64,000 nucleotides of DNA from Colwellia sp. M166 (GCF_024585285.1 NZ_CP040755.1:310001-374000); one strand, 5' to 3'; shown: positions 36,979 through 47,301, numbered from the stretch's first letter. The notes: generated by a model from the letters alone, not told the origin. Program-made: numbers and translations.

Positions 36979-39717
36979 ATGAACATTACCCAAATAGAAG
37001 AAATCGTTAAAAAATTAGCTGTAGACATTAATAATAGCCAAGTTAACAAGGATGAGTTTATATACCAACTAATGGCGGCTTACGGACATCGTAAAACAAC
37101 CATTGGCCGTATTAAATCAGGTGAACGTAACTTAGCTAAGGTAGAAGGTGAAGTAAGAGCCAAGCGACACATTTACTTTAAGCAAAGCCAAAATGATTGT
37201 GTGTTATTAGATATTGATAACATGAAAAAAGAACCATCAGTTACTCGCGATAAAATTCGCTTTGTTATAGCTACCGACTTTAATCAGTTTGTTGCCATAG
37301 ATACTCGTACCCATGATACCTTAGATATTGAGTTTAATGAGCTGGGTAAACATTTTGACTTCTTCTTACCTTGGGCGGGAATGGAAAAAGCAGTTTACCA
37401 AGGTGAAAACCCTGCTGATGTTAAAGCCGCAGAAAAAATGGCTAAGTTGTTCGACTTAATTAAAGCCGATAACTTTAGCGAAGAGAACAAAGACGATACC
37501 ACTGCACTTCATAACTTAAATGTATTCTTAACCCGTTTGCTCTTCTGCTTCTTTGCCGAAGATACGGGCATATTCAAACAAAACCAATTTAGCGGTGAGC
37601 TTGAATCACATACCAAGGTTGATGGCTCTGATGTTAATAGTTACTTAAATCGTTTATTTGAAGTTTTAAATACCAGTAAAGAAAACCGTGGTGACTTACC
37701 TGATTACTTAGCTAACTTTGAATTTGTCAATGGTGGCTTATTTGCGAGCACAATAGCCTCACCAAGGTTTGCGACTAAATCACGAAAAATGCTCATCGAA
37801 TGTGGCAGTGAACTAGATTGGTCTGATATTAACCCTGATATTTTTGGTTCGATGATCCAAGCTGTTGTCCACCCTGACCAGCGTGGTGGTATGGGTATGC
37901 ACTATACGTCAGTGACTAACATCATGAAGGTTATTGAACCATTATTTTTAGATGAGCTTTATGCTGAATTTGAAAATATTGAAGACAACATTGATGCTAA
38001 GTTGAAACCAAGTCGTTTACGTAAACTTCATGAACGTATTGCGGAAATTAAATTGTTTGACCCAGCCTGTGGATCTGGCAACTTTCTGATCATTGCCTTT
38101 AAAGAGTTACGCAAGCTTGAAATGGAAATTATCAAGCGCTTACAAGAATTAGATCAAAACGACAATCAAGATGATCTTTTTGGTGATGTAGGACTAGATT
38201 CATCTTTTTCACGAATCAAGCTTTCTCAATTTTACGGGATTGAGCTAGATGATTTTGCTCACGAGGTCGCCATTCTTTCATTATGGCTTGCTGAACATCA
38301 AATGAATGTTGAATTCAAAGCTGAGTTTGGTGAGTGTGAACCTACGTTGCCGCTTCAAAATGGAGGCCATATTATTTGTGGAAATGCAACTAGGTTAAAC
38401 TGGGATGAAGTGTGCACTAAAATCAATAACCCTGAAATATTTATTATCGGTAATCCACCGTATTTAGGCTTTAAAATGCAAAATGCAGAGCATAAGTTAG
38501 ATATAGAATATGTTTTTCAGGGAATTAAAAATTATAAAAAGTTAGATTATATATCATGCTGGTGGTTTTTAGCTGCCAAATATATCAGAGGAATAAGAGG
38601 AAAAGCTTCATTTGTATCAACTAACTCAATATGTCAAGGAGAGCATGTAGGTTTACTTTGGCCTGAAATGTTGAATCAAAACATTGAAATATCATTCGCT
38701 CACAAGTCTTTTAAGTGGAAAAATAGTGCGAAAGATAATGCAGGAGTTATTTGTATTATTTTGGGATTACAAAATCAACAAGAAAAACCCAAATACCTTT
38801 ACGAAGGATACGTAAAAAGAAAGGTTTCGAACATCAACCCGTATTTAAGTTCAGGCGAAAATATAGTAGTTAATAAGTTAAGTAGTCCAATTTCAAATTT
38901 CCCCAAAATGTCGCTTGGTAATATGCCCAAAGATGATGGCAATTTTATATTAAGCAAAGATGAAAAGGATACCCTTATTGCAAGCACTCCTAAAATAAAG
39001 AAGTTTATCAAAAAACTGATAGGTGCTCTCGAATTCATAAGAGGCTCAGAAAGGTGGTGTATCTGGATTGAAGATGAATTTCTAGAAGAAGCTTTGCAAA
39101 TACCAGAAATAGTAAAAAGAGTTGAGGCAGTAAGAAAGTTTAGGGCTGATAGTACAGATAAATCGGCTAACAAAATGGCATTAACAGCACATAAATTTCG
39201 TGAACAACATGTAGCAAAAAGTCACTCGGTGATTATACCAACGGTGACATCAGAAAGGCGAGATTATATACCTTTGGGTATATTGAACGTTGATACAGTT
39301 ATTGTTGCACCTAATAACGCCCTTTATGATCCGTCATTGGATGTTATAGCTGTTATTTCATCAAGGATGCACATGACTTGGGTACGAACTGTTGCAGGGA
39401 GATTGAAAACTGATTACAGATATTCTTCGGTACTTTGCTATAACACCTTCCCGTTTCCAAAAATTACTGAGGCAACTAAGACTAGGTTAGTTGAATTATT
39501 GTTAGATATTTTTTCTTTACAAGAAAGTTATGTAGGAAAAACAATTGCAGAGTTATATGACCCACTTAAAATGCCTAAAGATTTATTACAAGCCCATAAA
39601 AATTTAGATAAAGCTGTAGAACAATGTTATCAAAATGAACCATTCAAAGATGATTCTCATCGGTTAGATCATTTATTTGACTTATATTCAGAAATGACAG
39701 GAGGTCAAAATGCGTAA
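36979..39717 (+). CDS. MmeI-like class I DNA methyltransferase (N6-adenine)
   Basis: 912 aa. SAM motif I FDPACGSGNFL (~360-370) and catalytic motif IV NPPY (~492-495) give an N6-adenine methyltransferase. HPDQRGGMGMHYTS (~296-309) is typical of MmeI-family proteins, and the C-terminal half is the target-recognition and helical region. The N-terminal ~180 residues do not show the PD-(D/E)XK nuclease of true MmeI type IIG enzymes, so cleavage may be supplied by the helicase and GIY-YIG proteins encoded next. It overlaps the helicase gene by 8 bases. Confidence 0.82.
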   Translation: MNITQIEEIVKKLAVDINNSQVNKDEFIYQLMAAYGHRKTTIGRIKSGERNLAKVEGEVRAKRHIYFKQSQNDCVLLDIDNMKKEPSVTRDKIRFVIATDFNQFVAIDTRTHDTLDIEFNELGKHFDFFLPWAGMEKAVYQGENPADVKAAEKMAKLFDLIKADNFSEENKDDTTALHNLNVFLTRLLFCFFAEDTGIFKQNQFSGELESHTKVDGSDVNSYLNRLFEVLNTSKENRGDLPDYLANFEFVNGGLFASTIASPRFATKSRKMLIECGSELDWSDINPDIFGSMIQAVVHPDQRGGMGMHYTSVTNIMKVIEPLFLDELYAEFENIEDNIDAKLKPSRLRKLHERIAEIKLFDPACGSGNFLIIAFKELRKLEMEIIKRLQELDQNDNQDDLFGDVGLDSSFSRIKLSQFYGIELDDFAHEVAILSLWLAEHQMNVEFKAEFGECEPTLPLQNGGHIICGNATRLNWDEVCTKINNPEIFIIGNPPYLGFKMQNAEHKLDIEYVFQGIKNYKKLDYISCWWFLAAKYIRGIRGKASFVSTNSICQGEHVGLLWPEMLNQNIEISFAHKSFKWKNSAKDNAGVICIILGLQNQQEKPKYLYEGYVKRKVSNINPYLSSGENIVVNKLSSPISNFPKMSLGNMPKDDGNFILSKDEKDTLIASTPKIKKFIKKLIGALEFIRGSERWCIWIEDEFLEEALQIPEIVKRVEAVRKFRADSTDKSANKMALTAHKFREQHVAKSHSVIIPTVTSERRDYIPLGILNVDTVIVAPNNALYDPSLDVIAVISSRMHMTWVRTVAGRLKTDYRYSSVLCYNTFPFPKITEATKTRLVELLLDIFSLQESYVGKTIAELYDPLKMPKDLLQAHKNLDKAVEQCYQNEPFKDDSHRLDHLFDLYSEMTGGQNA

Positions 39718-41638
39718 TTTAATGGAATTCAAATATGCCCAAAGTGGTGCTAGTTCAAATACTAATGACATGGGCATGCGGGCTATGCAGTCTCGTGCTT
39801 ACGAAGGAAGAAACAGCCAGTACCTTTTATTAAAAGCTCCTCCAGCATCAGGTAAATCAAGAGCATTAATGTTTTTGGCGTTAGATAAACTACATAACCA
39901 AGGCGTTAAAAAAGCGATTGTAGCTGTGCCAGAACGCTCTATAGGAGGTTCATTTAGTACCACTGAGCTTAGCAAATACGGTTTTTTCTGTGATTGGGAA
40001 GTTGAAGAAGATAATAACCTTTGTACTCCTGGTGGTGAAGCTAGTAGAACTAAAGCGTTTAAGCGTTTTATGGCAGGTAACGATAAAGTACTTATTTGTA
40101 CACATGCAACGTTACGTTTTGCCTTTCAAGAAGTAGAAGATACCGATTTCAATGATTGCTTGATAGCTATTGATGAATTTCATCATGTGTCTGCTGATGG
40201 TGAAAACGTATTAGGTGATGTTTTACGCTCGATTATGGCTAACAGTAGTGCTCATATTGTTGCTATGACAGGTTCGTATTTTCGTGGTGATAGTGTTCCT
40301 GTATTAACACCTGAACTGGAGGCTCAGTTCGACAAAGTATCATTTAACTATTACGAACAACTTAATGGTTATAACTACTTAAAATCGCTTGGCATTGGTT
40401 ATCACTTCTACCAAGGTAAGTACACTGAAGTTATTCATGAAGTACTTAATTCAGAAGAAAACTATGGTAAGAAAACCATCATTCATATTCCTAACGTTAA
40501 TTCTGGTGAATCAACCAAAGAAAAATACGATGAAGTAGATGCCATTCTGGAAGTGCTTGGTGAAGCAGGTAAACGTGATCCTGAAACTGGCGTTATTCCT
40601 GTTACCCGAAATGACGGTACGGTAATAAAAGTAGCTGACCTAGTTGAAGAGAATGATCGTGATGTGATTCAAAATTACTTACGAAAGATTAAACATGTAG
40701 ATGATATTGATATCATCATCGCATTAGGCATGGCCAAAGAGGGCTTTGACTGGGAATACTGTGAGCATGCATTAACCGTGGGTTATAGAAGCTCGTTAAC
40801 TGAAATCATTCAGATTATTGGTCGCTGTACTCGTGATAGTTCAAATAAAACACATGCGCAATTCACTAACCTCATAGCCCAGCCTGATGCTGAAAATGAC
40901 CAAGTAACTATTGCCGTGAATAACATGCTTAAAGCGATCACTTGTTCATTACTTATGGAGCAAGTATTGGCACCAAACTTTAAGTTTAAAGCCAAAAAAG
41001 ATGATGACTTTGAGCCAGCACCACCGGGTACAATGAAAATTGGTGGGTTTAAAGAGCCAAGCACTAAGCGTACTAAAGACATTATTGAATCTGACTTAGC
41101 TGATTTAAAAGCGGCTATTTTGCAAGATGATAAAGTAATTGCTGCTTCAGCAGGTAAAGTTGACCCAGAAGTCGTTAATAAAATACTTATCCCTAAAATA
41201 ATCCAACGTAAATATCCTGATTTAACTGAAGCTGAAGTTGAAGAAGTTCGCCAACAAGTAGTCGTTGATTCAGCAGTAAGTACAGCAGAAGTGAGTGAAC
41301 AAGGCGGTAAAAAGTTTGTTCGCTTAGCTGATAAATTTATCAACATTGATGAATTGAGTATTGATCTAATCGATCAAATTAATCCGTTCCAAAAAGCCTT
41401 TGAGATATTGTCAAAATCAGTAACAACTGACGTACTTAAGCTTATTCAAGAATCGATTCAAACCACCCGTATTCAAATGGACTTTGATGAAGCTAAATTG
41501 CTATGGCCTAAAGTTAAGCTGTTTGTTCATGAAAATGGCCGTGAACCTGATTTAAACACGTCTGACTTTACTGAAAAGCGTTTGGCTGAGTGTTTAATTT
41601 ACATTAAACAAGAAAAGCGCAAAAGGATGCAAGCGTAA
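39710..41638 (+). CDS. DEAD/DEAH-box helicase of the methyltransferase operon
   Basis: 642 aa. Walker A APPASGKS (43-50), DEFHH (155-159), a motif III-like VAMTGSYFRG (~184-193) and motif VI IIQIIGRCTRD near 360 give an SF2 helicase core. The C-terminal ~250 residues are helical with no nuclease motif seen. GGAGG lies 6 nt before the ATG, inside the methyltransferase gene end. Likely the translocating subunit of an RM-like defence complex with the flanking methyltransferase and nuclease. Distinct from the helicase at 33729. Confidence 0.82.
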   Translation: MRNLMEFKYAQSGASSNTNDMGMRAMQSRAYEGRNSQYLLLKAPPASGKSRALMFLALDKLHNQGVKKAIVAVPERSIGGSFSTTELSKYGFFCDWEVEEDNNLCTPGGEASRTKAFKRFMAGNDKVLICTHATLRFAFQEVEDTDFNDCLIAIDEFHHVSADGENVLGDVLRSIMANSSAHIVAMTGSYFRGDSVPVLTPELEAQFDKVSFNYYEQLNGYNYLKSLGIGYHFYQGKYTEVIHEVLNSEENYGKKTIIHIPNVNSGESTKEKYDEVDAILEVLGEAGKRDPETGVIPVTRNDGTVIKVADLVEENDRDVIQNYLRKIKHVDDIDIIIALGMAKEGFDWEYCEHALTVGYRSSLTEIIQIIGRCTRDSSNKTHAQFTNLIAQPDAENDQVTIAVNNMLKAITCSLLMEQVLAPNFKFKAKKDDDFEPAPPGTMKIGGFKEPSTKRTKDIIESDLADLKAAILQDDKVIAASAGKVDPEVVNKILIPKIIQRKYPDLTEAEVEEVRQQVVVDSAVSTAEVSEQGGKKFVRLADKFINIDELSIDLIDQINPFQKAFEILSKSVTTDVLKLIQESIQTTRIQMDFDEAKLLWPKVKLFVHENGREPDLNTSDFTEKRLAECLIYIKQEKRKRMQA

Positions 41639-42912
41639 TGAAAAATGAAGAATGGCAAAAGTTAAAGTCGATGGAGATGGACGACTGGTTAAGCTTCATT
41701 AATGATGATGACGAATTAGGGCTTACAACCGTTAAAGTTAAATCTAAAGCGCCAACGGCAGATGAGCACTTAGTTGCTAAGTTTCAAGAAGTAAATGATT
41801 TCTATAAAGCCAATGGCCGTTTACCTGAAAATAATATGGCAAACATTAGTGAGCTAATGTTATTTAAACGTTTAGATTCTATTAGAGGTAATGATACCCA
41901 GTGTCATGCGCTGGTTGATTTTGATGAATTTAATTTATTGCCTTTAACGCATGAAGTAGCAGAGCCTGCGGCAGAATATAAACCAGAACCTAAACCTGAA
42001 CCAAAGCCAGTGGTAAAAGAAATTAACTCAGTGGAAGATATATTCGCTGATGATGATTTTGGTTTACTGGGTGATTCTGACGATAGCATTTTTAATATAA
42101 AACATGTTAAAGCAGATAAACGTGCTGAAAGCGATTTGGTTGCAAGGCGTAAGTCATGTAAAGATTTTGCTAAATATAAAGACCTTTTCCCGGTTGTTCA
42201 GCAAGAGCTTAACAGCGGCCAGCGTAAAATCATTGAGTTTGATGATAAAGGCGAAAAACTTCAAGCTGGTGAATATTATGTGTTAAGTGGGGTACTGATG
42301 TACCTCGAACACATAGATATCACCAGTGAAGCAAAAACTGTTGATGGAAAGCGTTTCAGAAAGGATGGAAGAACTCGGTGTATATTTGAGAACGGTACTG
42401 AATCAAATATGCTTTATCGCTCTATTGCTAAGTCACTATATGCTGATGGCAAAATGGTTTCACCAAAAGGCGAGCACTTTTCTGACATTAAAAATGTTGG
42501 TGAAGATGATGAGTCGGCAGGATTTATTTATATTTTATCAAGTCAAAGCCAAGACCCTCGCATTAATTCAATTTCAAATTTATTTAAAATTGGTTACGCA
42601 ACAACACCCGTTGCAAAACGTATTGCCAATGCCGTAAATGAACCAACATACTTAATGGCCCCCGTAAATGTTGTTGCTGAATACGAGTGCTACAACATGA
42701 ATACCCAAAAGTTTGAGAACTTAATTCATACCGTTTTTAAAAACGTGTGTATCGAAGTAGAGATAGCTGATTTACAGGGCAGCATGTGCAAACCGAGAGA
42801 ATGGTTCAGTGTACCAATCGAACAAATAAATACTGCTATTGAGCTTATTGTTAATGGGCAGATTGTTAATTACCGATATAACTCAACATCACAGAAAATT
42901 GAGTTGAGATAA
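41638..42912 (+). CDS. GIY-YIG nuclease (T5orf172/MUG113 type)
   Basis: 424 aa. The N-terminal ~110 residues form a helical domain, then a PEPKPEPKP linker (~118-127), a central region, and a C-terminal GIY-YIG nuclease (~300-395): GFIYILSS as GIY, FKIGYAT as YIG, AKRI with the catalytic Arg, and FENLIHTVF with the metal-binding Glu. It starts on the TAATG shared with the helicase stop. As the only visible nuclease of the operon it is the likely effector of the RM-like system. A linker of this kind suggests a flexible tether. Confidence 0.82.
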   Translation: MKNEEWQKLKSMEMDDWLSFINDDDELGLTTVKVKSKAPTADEHLVAKFQEVNDFYKANGRLPENNMANISELMLFKRLDSIRGNDTQCHALVDFDEFNLLPLTHEVAEPAAEYKPEPKPEPKPVVKEINSVEDIFADDDFGLLGDSDDSIFNIKHVKADKRAESDLVARRKSCKDFAKYKDLFPVVQQELNSGQRKIIEFDDKGEKLQAGEYYVLSGVLMYLEHIDITSEAKTVDGKRFRKDGRTRCIFENGTESNMLYRSIAKSLYADGKMVSPKGEHFSDIKNVGEDDESAGFIYILSSQSQDPRINSISNLFKIGYATTPVAKRIANAVNEPTYLMAPVNVVAEYECYNMNTQKFENLIHTVFKNVCIEVEIADLQGSMCKPREWFSVPIEQINTAIELIVNGQIVNYRYNSTSQKIELR

Positions 42913-42940
42913 TAATAATAACCAGTAAAAAGGATTAAAC

Positions 42941-43945
42941 ATGGCCAAGTTACAAGCACAATTTATGTCGTTTAACGACATTATAAAAATGGGTACCTAT
43001 GAAGAAAATGCAATTCTTAAAGACAAACGCGATCTTCTTATCAATGAGCTGCGCAATTCGTTAACGGACGAAAAAATTCCTGATACAAATAAGTCATTGA
43101 CGTTTTCAAAAATTGATCTTGGCTCATATGCTATGAACACAGGTGTTAAGCCTGCCAGTGGTGACTATGACATAGACGTTGGGATTATTTTTGATATAAC
43201 AAACGATGAATATGATTCAAACAAACTAAAAAAATTGGTGTTCGATAAGCTTAATAAAAACCACAACCGAACCGTTGAGTTCAACAAACCATGTATTACT
43301 GTTAATTATACGAGAGGCTACCATGTGGATTTGGCAATTTATTCTAAAAATAGCGAAAATCATCACATTGCCTGGGGCAAAGAGCACTCAATAGTAAACC
43401 GAAAGTGGTGGATTGCAGATCCCAAAGGATTAAAACAATGGGTTAGTGATGTTGCGACCGAAGCTGAACACAAAAAACAGTTTCGCCGTATTGCACGTTT
43501 CTTGAAAAAATGGAAAGCCAAAGCTTTCAGCGACAATGGCAATAATGCACCACCTTCCATTGGTTTGACCATTCAAGCACGAAAAGCTTTCAGATACCAA
43601 GAAGGTAGTGATTTAGATGTTCTGATTGCTGTAGTTCAAAGTATTAAAAACAGTTTCAATCAGACTTGGGACCTCGATAGTAGCTCACAAAAATCGATTA
43701 TCGACATAGAGTTGCCTGTTCAGCCATACAAAAATGTTTATTATAAAATGACAGAAAATCAGCAAGATACCTTTTATAATCAAGTTGTAAATTTACTTGA
43801 AGCTATAGAAGCTGCTAGAGATGAATCATCTGAGCATGAATGTAGCAAAATTCTACGCAAAGTCTTTGGTAATGACTTCCCTTTAGTCGAAGACAGTAAA
43901 CAAACTCATACTGCACCATATGTCCCCACGGGTACAAGCGCTTGA
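42941..43945 (+). CDS. CD-NTase (CBASS cyclic oligonucleotide synthase)
   Basis: 334 aa cGAS/DncV-like nucleotidyltransferase: GSYAMNTGVKP (61-71) then GDYDIDVGI with catalytic D77 and D79, and third acid D130 in YHVDLAIY. It makes a cyclic di- or trinucleotide alarm signal on phage infection. It is the first gene of a four-gene type II CBASS operon; the SAVED effector downstream suggests a cyclic trinucleotide. AAAAAGGA lies before the ATG. The C-terminal tail ends TSA, available for conjugation by Cap2. It follows the GIY-YIG gene by 28 bp. Confidence 0.92.
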   Translation: MAKLQAQFMSFNDIIKMGTYEENAILKDKRDLLINELRNSLTDEKIPDTNKSLTFSKIDLGSYAMNTGVKPASGDYDIDVGIIFDITNDEYDSNKLKKLVFDKLNKNHNRTVEFNKPCITVNYTRGYHVDLAIYSKNSENHHIAWGKEHSIVNRKWWIADPKGLKQWVSDVATEAEHKKQFRRIARFLKKWKAKAFSDNGNNAPPSIGLTIQARKAFRYQEGSDLDVLIAVVQSIKNSFNQTWDLDSSSQKSIIDIELPVQPYKNVYYKMTENQQDTFYNQVVNLLEAIEAARDESSEHECSKILRKVFGNDFPLVEDSKQTHTAPYVPTGTSA

Positions 43946-45645
43946 ACCAAGTTGAACTTTCAAGGATGATTTCAGAATTGAAATCATCCTATGTTGAATC
44001 TTTTCAGGAAGAAAAAGAACGGCATTTTAATTTTGTTTTAGTCGGAAAAAAACGTAAGTGGGAAGTTGCTATATATTTCCCCGAGAGCTTTCCTTACTGC
44101 CTACCCAAGTCTAAGTTGCTTAATCAAGATCTTATTGGAACACTGGCGCATATCAATCAATTTGGCACTATTTGCATTGAAGAAAGCGATACTGTTTTTG
44201 CTGATTATACGAGAGCACATGACATTATTTGTCAATATATTGAAGATATAGTTAAACTCTTAAACAGGATAAGCCTCAAAATATACCAAGACGAATTACT
44301 AGATGAGTTAGAAGGTTATTACCAACCTAATGATAGTGTTGCTAGTTTTTACCATGCTAAAGATAAAGCTGAAATGGTTTACCTGAGAGTTATTGAAAGA
44401 GAAAAGAAAAAAGGCCCCAAAAATTCTATACCCGTTGTGATGTTTAGTCGTAATAAGGCTTTGCCGTATCAATTTAGTAACGTAAAACAGTTAGGGCAGT
44501 ATCGCGCTACTAAAATATTGCATTTACCTCTAGATAGCGCGGTATTACCTCCAGTAGGAGGCAAAAATTTTAGCTCTCAGTATTTTTCAACTTTGCTTGA
44601 TTATGTAAGTGAACAAAACAAAAAAATATTAAATAAACTCGTTCAGAAATGCCGCTCATTTAATATCTTTTACGTATTACTATCTATGCCGAGAACTAAT
44701 GGTGAAAGAACACAGTTTTTATTGAGGTTTAGCGCTAACCATCATTTACCTCACCCTATTGTCGAACATTCAAACGACTGGCAGATTGAAATGTTTTCAA
44801 TTACGCGGAACTCAAAAGAGTATCTCGTAGAACGTGGAGGCGGTGACATTTTATTGAGTAATAAAAAAGTTGCTGTTGTTGGCTGTGGATCTGTAGGGGG
44901 CCAAGTGGCAAACATGTTAGCTAAAGCTGGTGTAGGGGAATTGGTATTAGTCGACCCCGATATATTAAGTGCCGACAATATATACCGACATCATTTGGGA
45001 GGCCGTGAATTAAATTTTGAAGCTGATAAAAAGACAGGTCGCGTTTATACACGGAGTAAGGTTAACTCATTAGCCCGTCAATTACAGAATGATTTACCAT
45101 ACATAAAAGTTAACACCAAACCTCTCAATTTTGCTGAAGTCATCAATGACAAGGATTTAGTGAATTGCGACGTTATTGTGGTTGCTGTGGGCGCACCGTC
45201 AGTAAACTTACAAATTAACCAAGTGTTAAAAGACAGAAACTTCAATAATGTTGTTTTTTGTTGGAATGAAGCGGCTGGTTTAGGTGGCCATTCCATTGCT
45301 TTAAACCTGCAGGTTAGCTGCTATCAATGCCTTCATACTGATGGCAACCAGTTGAAAGCTGAAAGTGAATTATCGCTTGTTTGTGTAGGGCAGTCTATTT
45401 CTAAAAATCTTACCGGTTGTGCTGGTGTGTTTACTCCATTTTCTTTTTTAGATTCAAGCAGAACCGCTGAGTTGGCCGCAACTCAGACAATCGAAATATT
45501 GCAGTCTTTTACAACTGAGCTAGCAATCAGCTGGAAGGGTAATAACTCAACAAATCTAAAAACAACTGATAGATACGCCACTATGCCATTGAAAGAGCAA
45601 TTGCCTTTAAAACAGCATCATGATTGTAGGGTTTGCAATGACTGA
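43942..45645 (+). CDS. cap2: Cap2: E2-E1 ubiquitin-transfer-like protein of CBASS
   Basis: 567 aa with a TTG start overlapping the CD-NTase stop by 4 bases. N-terminal E2-like domain with the conjugating Cys C78 in GTICIEE; C-terminal ThiF/E1-like domain with the nucleotide loop VVGCGSVGGQVA (~312-323) and LVDPDILSADNIYRHHLGG. Cap2 adenylates and conjugates the CD-NTase C-terminus to primed targets, raising signal output. This E2-E1 fusion defines the long form of type II CBASS. A CxxC pair near the end (CRVCND) may bind zinc. Confidence 0.92.
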   Translation: MNQVELSRMISELKSSYVESFQEEKERHFNFVLVGKKRKWEVAIYFPESFPYCLPKSKLLNQDLIGTLAHINQFGTICIEESDTVFADYTRAHDIICQYIEDIVKLLNRISLKIYQDELLDELEGYYQPNDSVASFYHAKDKAEMVYLRVIEREKKKGPKNSIPVVMFSRNKALPYQFSNVKQLGQYRATKILHLPLDSAVLPPVGGKNFSSQYFSTLLDYVSEQNKKILNKLVQKCRSFNIFYVLLSMPRTNGERTQFLLRFSANHHLPHPIVEHSNDWQIEMFSITRNSKEYLVERGGGDILLSNKKVAVVGCGSVGGQVANMLAKAGVGELVLVDPDILSADNIYRHHLGGRELNFEADKKTGRVYTRSKVNSLARQLQNDLPYIKVNTKPLNFAEVINDKDLVNCDVIVVAVGAPSVNLQINQVLKDRNFNNVVFCWNEAAGLGGHSIALNLQVSCYQCLHTDGNQLKAESELSLVCVGQSISKNLTGCAGVFTPFSFLDSSRTAELAATQTIEILQSFTTELAISWKGNNSTNLKTTDRYATMPLKEQLPLKQHHDCRVCND

Positions 45646-46135
45646 AGAATGGCAAATGGATGTAAAAGGATACGGCTTGATTAGAGTATCAAAAGAACTA
45701 TTGGCAAAATTATGTGATTTTCGGCAATTACCTAAGCAATCACCTGAATCTGGCGGTGTATTAATTGGTAAGCACCTTAATTCAGCGGGTGTATTACTTA
45801 TAGATCAACTTACCCCGCCTCAAAAATCAGATAAGCAGGGGCGCTGTGAATTTTATCGATCTACTGAACACAATAAGTTGGTGAATGATATATGGCAAAA
45901 AAGTAATAAACATTCAACTTATGTAGGGCTTTGGCATAGTCACCCTGAGCCTACTCCAAACTATTCTTTGGTTGATAAACAAGACTGGCAGAACGCACTT
46001 ATTCAATCAAAATACGAAAGCAATAAGTTGTTTTTTGCAATTGTAGGACAAACGCATATTCGGATGTGGATGGGCACAAAACCTACTTTACGAACCCAAA
46101 TATCATTAATTGGAGAATATAAAATTGGAAACTAA
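45638..46135 (+). CDS. cap3: Cap3: JAB/JAMM deconjugating protease of CBASS
   Basis: 165 aa from the ATG at 45638, preceded by AGGG and overlapping the Cap2 stop by 8 bases. Complete JAMM zinc-protease set: E37 in PESGG, then H100-S-H102-P and S110-x2-D113. Cap3 cleaves Cap2-made conjugates of the CD-NTase. It closes the synthase-Cap2-Cap3 core. Confidence 0.92.
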   Translation: MTEEWQMDVKGYGLIRVSKELLAKLCDFRQLPKQSPESGGVLIGKHLNSAGVLLIDQLTPPQKSDKQGRCEFYRSTEHNKLVNDIWQKSNKHSTYVGLWHSHPEPTPNYSLVDKQDWQNALIQSKYESNKLFFAIVGQTHIRMWMGTKPTLRTQISLIGEYKIGN

Positions 46136-47180
46136 TTGGTGGAGCAAAATTAAGTGGTTGATTAGCGTCTATCGCGATTTGAAAAAAAACTCATTACCAA
46201 AAACAATTGCAGGTACAAGGATTATTATCGCAGCTATAGCTAGTCCGGCACTTGGGGTTGCAATAAACTTAATTCTACCTCCAAGCTACTATTTAGGGAG
46301 TATAGAAATAACAAACGGTGGCGTATCATTTTTAACATCAACATTAGGCGTTATGGGATTTTTATTGGGAAGTGGACTCATACTCTTGGATATTAGAGCA
46401 GAACTAAACCAAGCTCGAAAAGTTGCAAGAGTCATAATCTCTGGACTACCTAGTATGCCTACTCATTTCCCCTCGGAAATATTAAGCAAGTCTGAGCAAA
46501 GGCTTGCTAGAGAGCCTATAGAGCTAAGTATTCAAGATGATAATATTGAAAAACAAGTTGAACGCTATAATGCTGAAGTGTGCGTTGACCTGTTCAAAAG
46601 ATTTGTACTTCACCACCAATGTGAAAAACTCTATATAGGTGGTTTAGCTAGAATTCCATTCTTAGTGGCTTACGGTGTATTTCTAAGGAACGTTAGCAAT
46701 ATTACTTATTTCGATAAAATGCACGGCTCCACAAACTGGCGTATTTTAGATAACGAAGATGTCAACATCCAATTGAGTAACACTGAACCACTTCCTAAAG
46801 CAGATGAAAATGGAAATGTGGGTCTAGCCGTTGGTTTATCAACCCCTATACTGCAAGAACAACTTTCTATTGAATTTCAAAACAATACGGCTATCTTAAG
46901 TTCAACGACTCTAGTTGAACGTAATTTAGTACTCAATCAAGAAAATCTGCAAAGATTATCTAGTTCATTGTTGGCAACAATCGATGCATTATCTAGAGAC
47001 CCCAAAGTTAGGAGAATACATCTGTTTCTATCTGTGCAGTCTTCGTTAGCAATTGAAATAGGCCGGAAGTTTCAAGAAGGGATACATAAAACGTGGGTAA
47101 TTCATAACTTCAATGGTAACAAAGGACATTATGAATGGGCTTTAGAACTGTCTGGAAAAGGGGTGAAAATTTATGATTAA
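46125..47180 (+). CDS. Two-transmembrane SAVED effector of CBASS (Cap14-like)
   Basis: 351 aa from a TTG at 46125 (GGAG 9 nt upstream; a TTG at 46110 is an alternative). Two transmembrane helices near residues 31-52 and 68-87 precede a SAVED ligand-binding domain (~150-351), recognised by LFLSVQSSLAIEIGRKF and the final HYEWALEL. Binding of the cyclic nucleotide would assemble the protein and disrupt the inner membrane, killing the infected cell. Last gene of the operon; an IS21 element follows ~40 bp later. Confidence 0.87.
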   Translation: METNWWSKIKWLISVYRDLKKNSLPKTIAGTRIIIAAIASPALGVAINLILPPSYYLGSIEITNGGVSFLTSTLGVMGFLLGSGLILLDIRAELNQARKVARVIISGLPSMPTHFPSEILSKSEQRLAREPIELSIQDDNIEKQVERYNAEVCVDLFKRFVLHHQCEKLYIGGLARIPFLVAYGVFLRNVSNITYFDKMHGSTNWRILDNEDVNIQLSNTEPLPKADENGNVGLAVGLSTPILQEQLSIEFQNNTAILSSTTLVERNLVLNQENLQRLSSSLLATIDALSRDPKVRRIHLFLSVQSSLAIEIGRKFQEGIHKTWVIHNFNGNKGHYEWALELSGKGVKIYD

Positions 47181-47301
47181 AGGCCGTCAAATAAAAACCT
47201 AGCTGGTGGCTCTGTTACTGGTGCGTATTCTCATGACTTTGATCACCGATTCTCATCAGCTTTGATCACTTGATTTATCATTTTGTAGAGCCATTCTTAA
47301 A

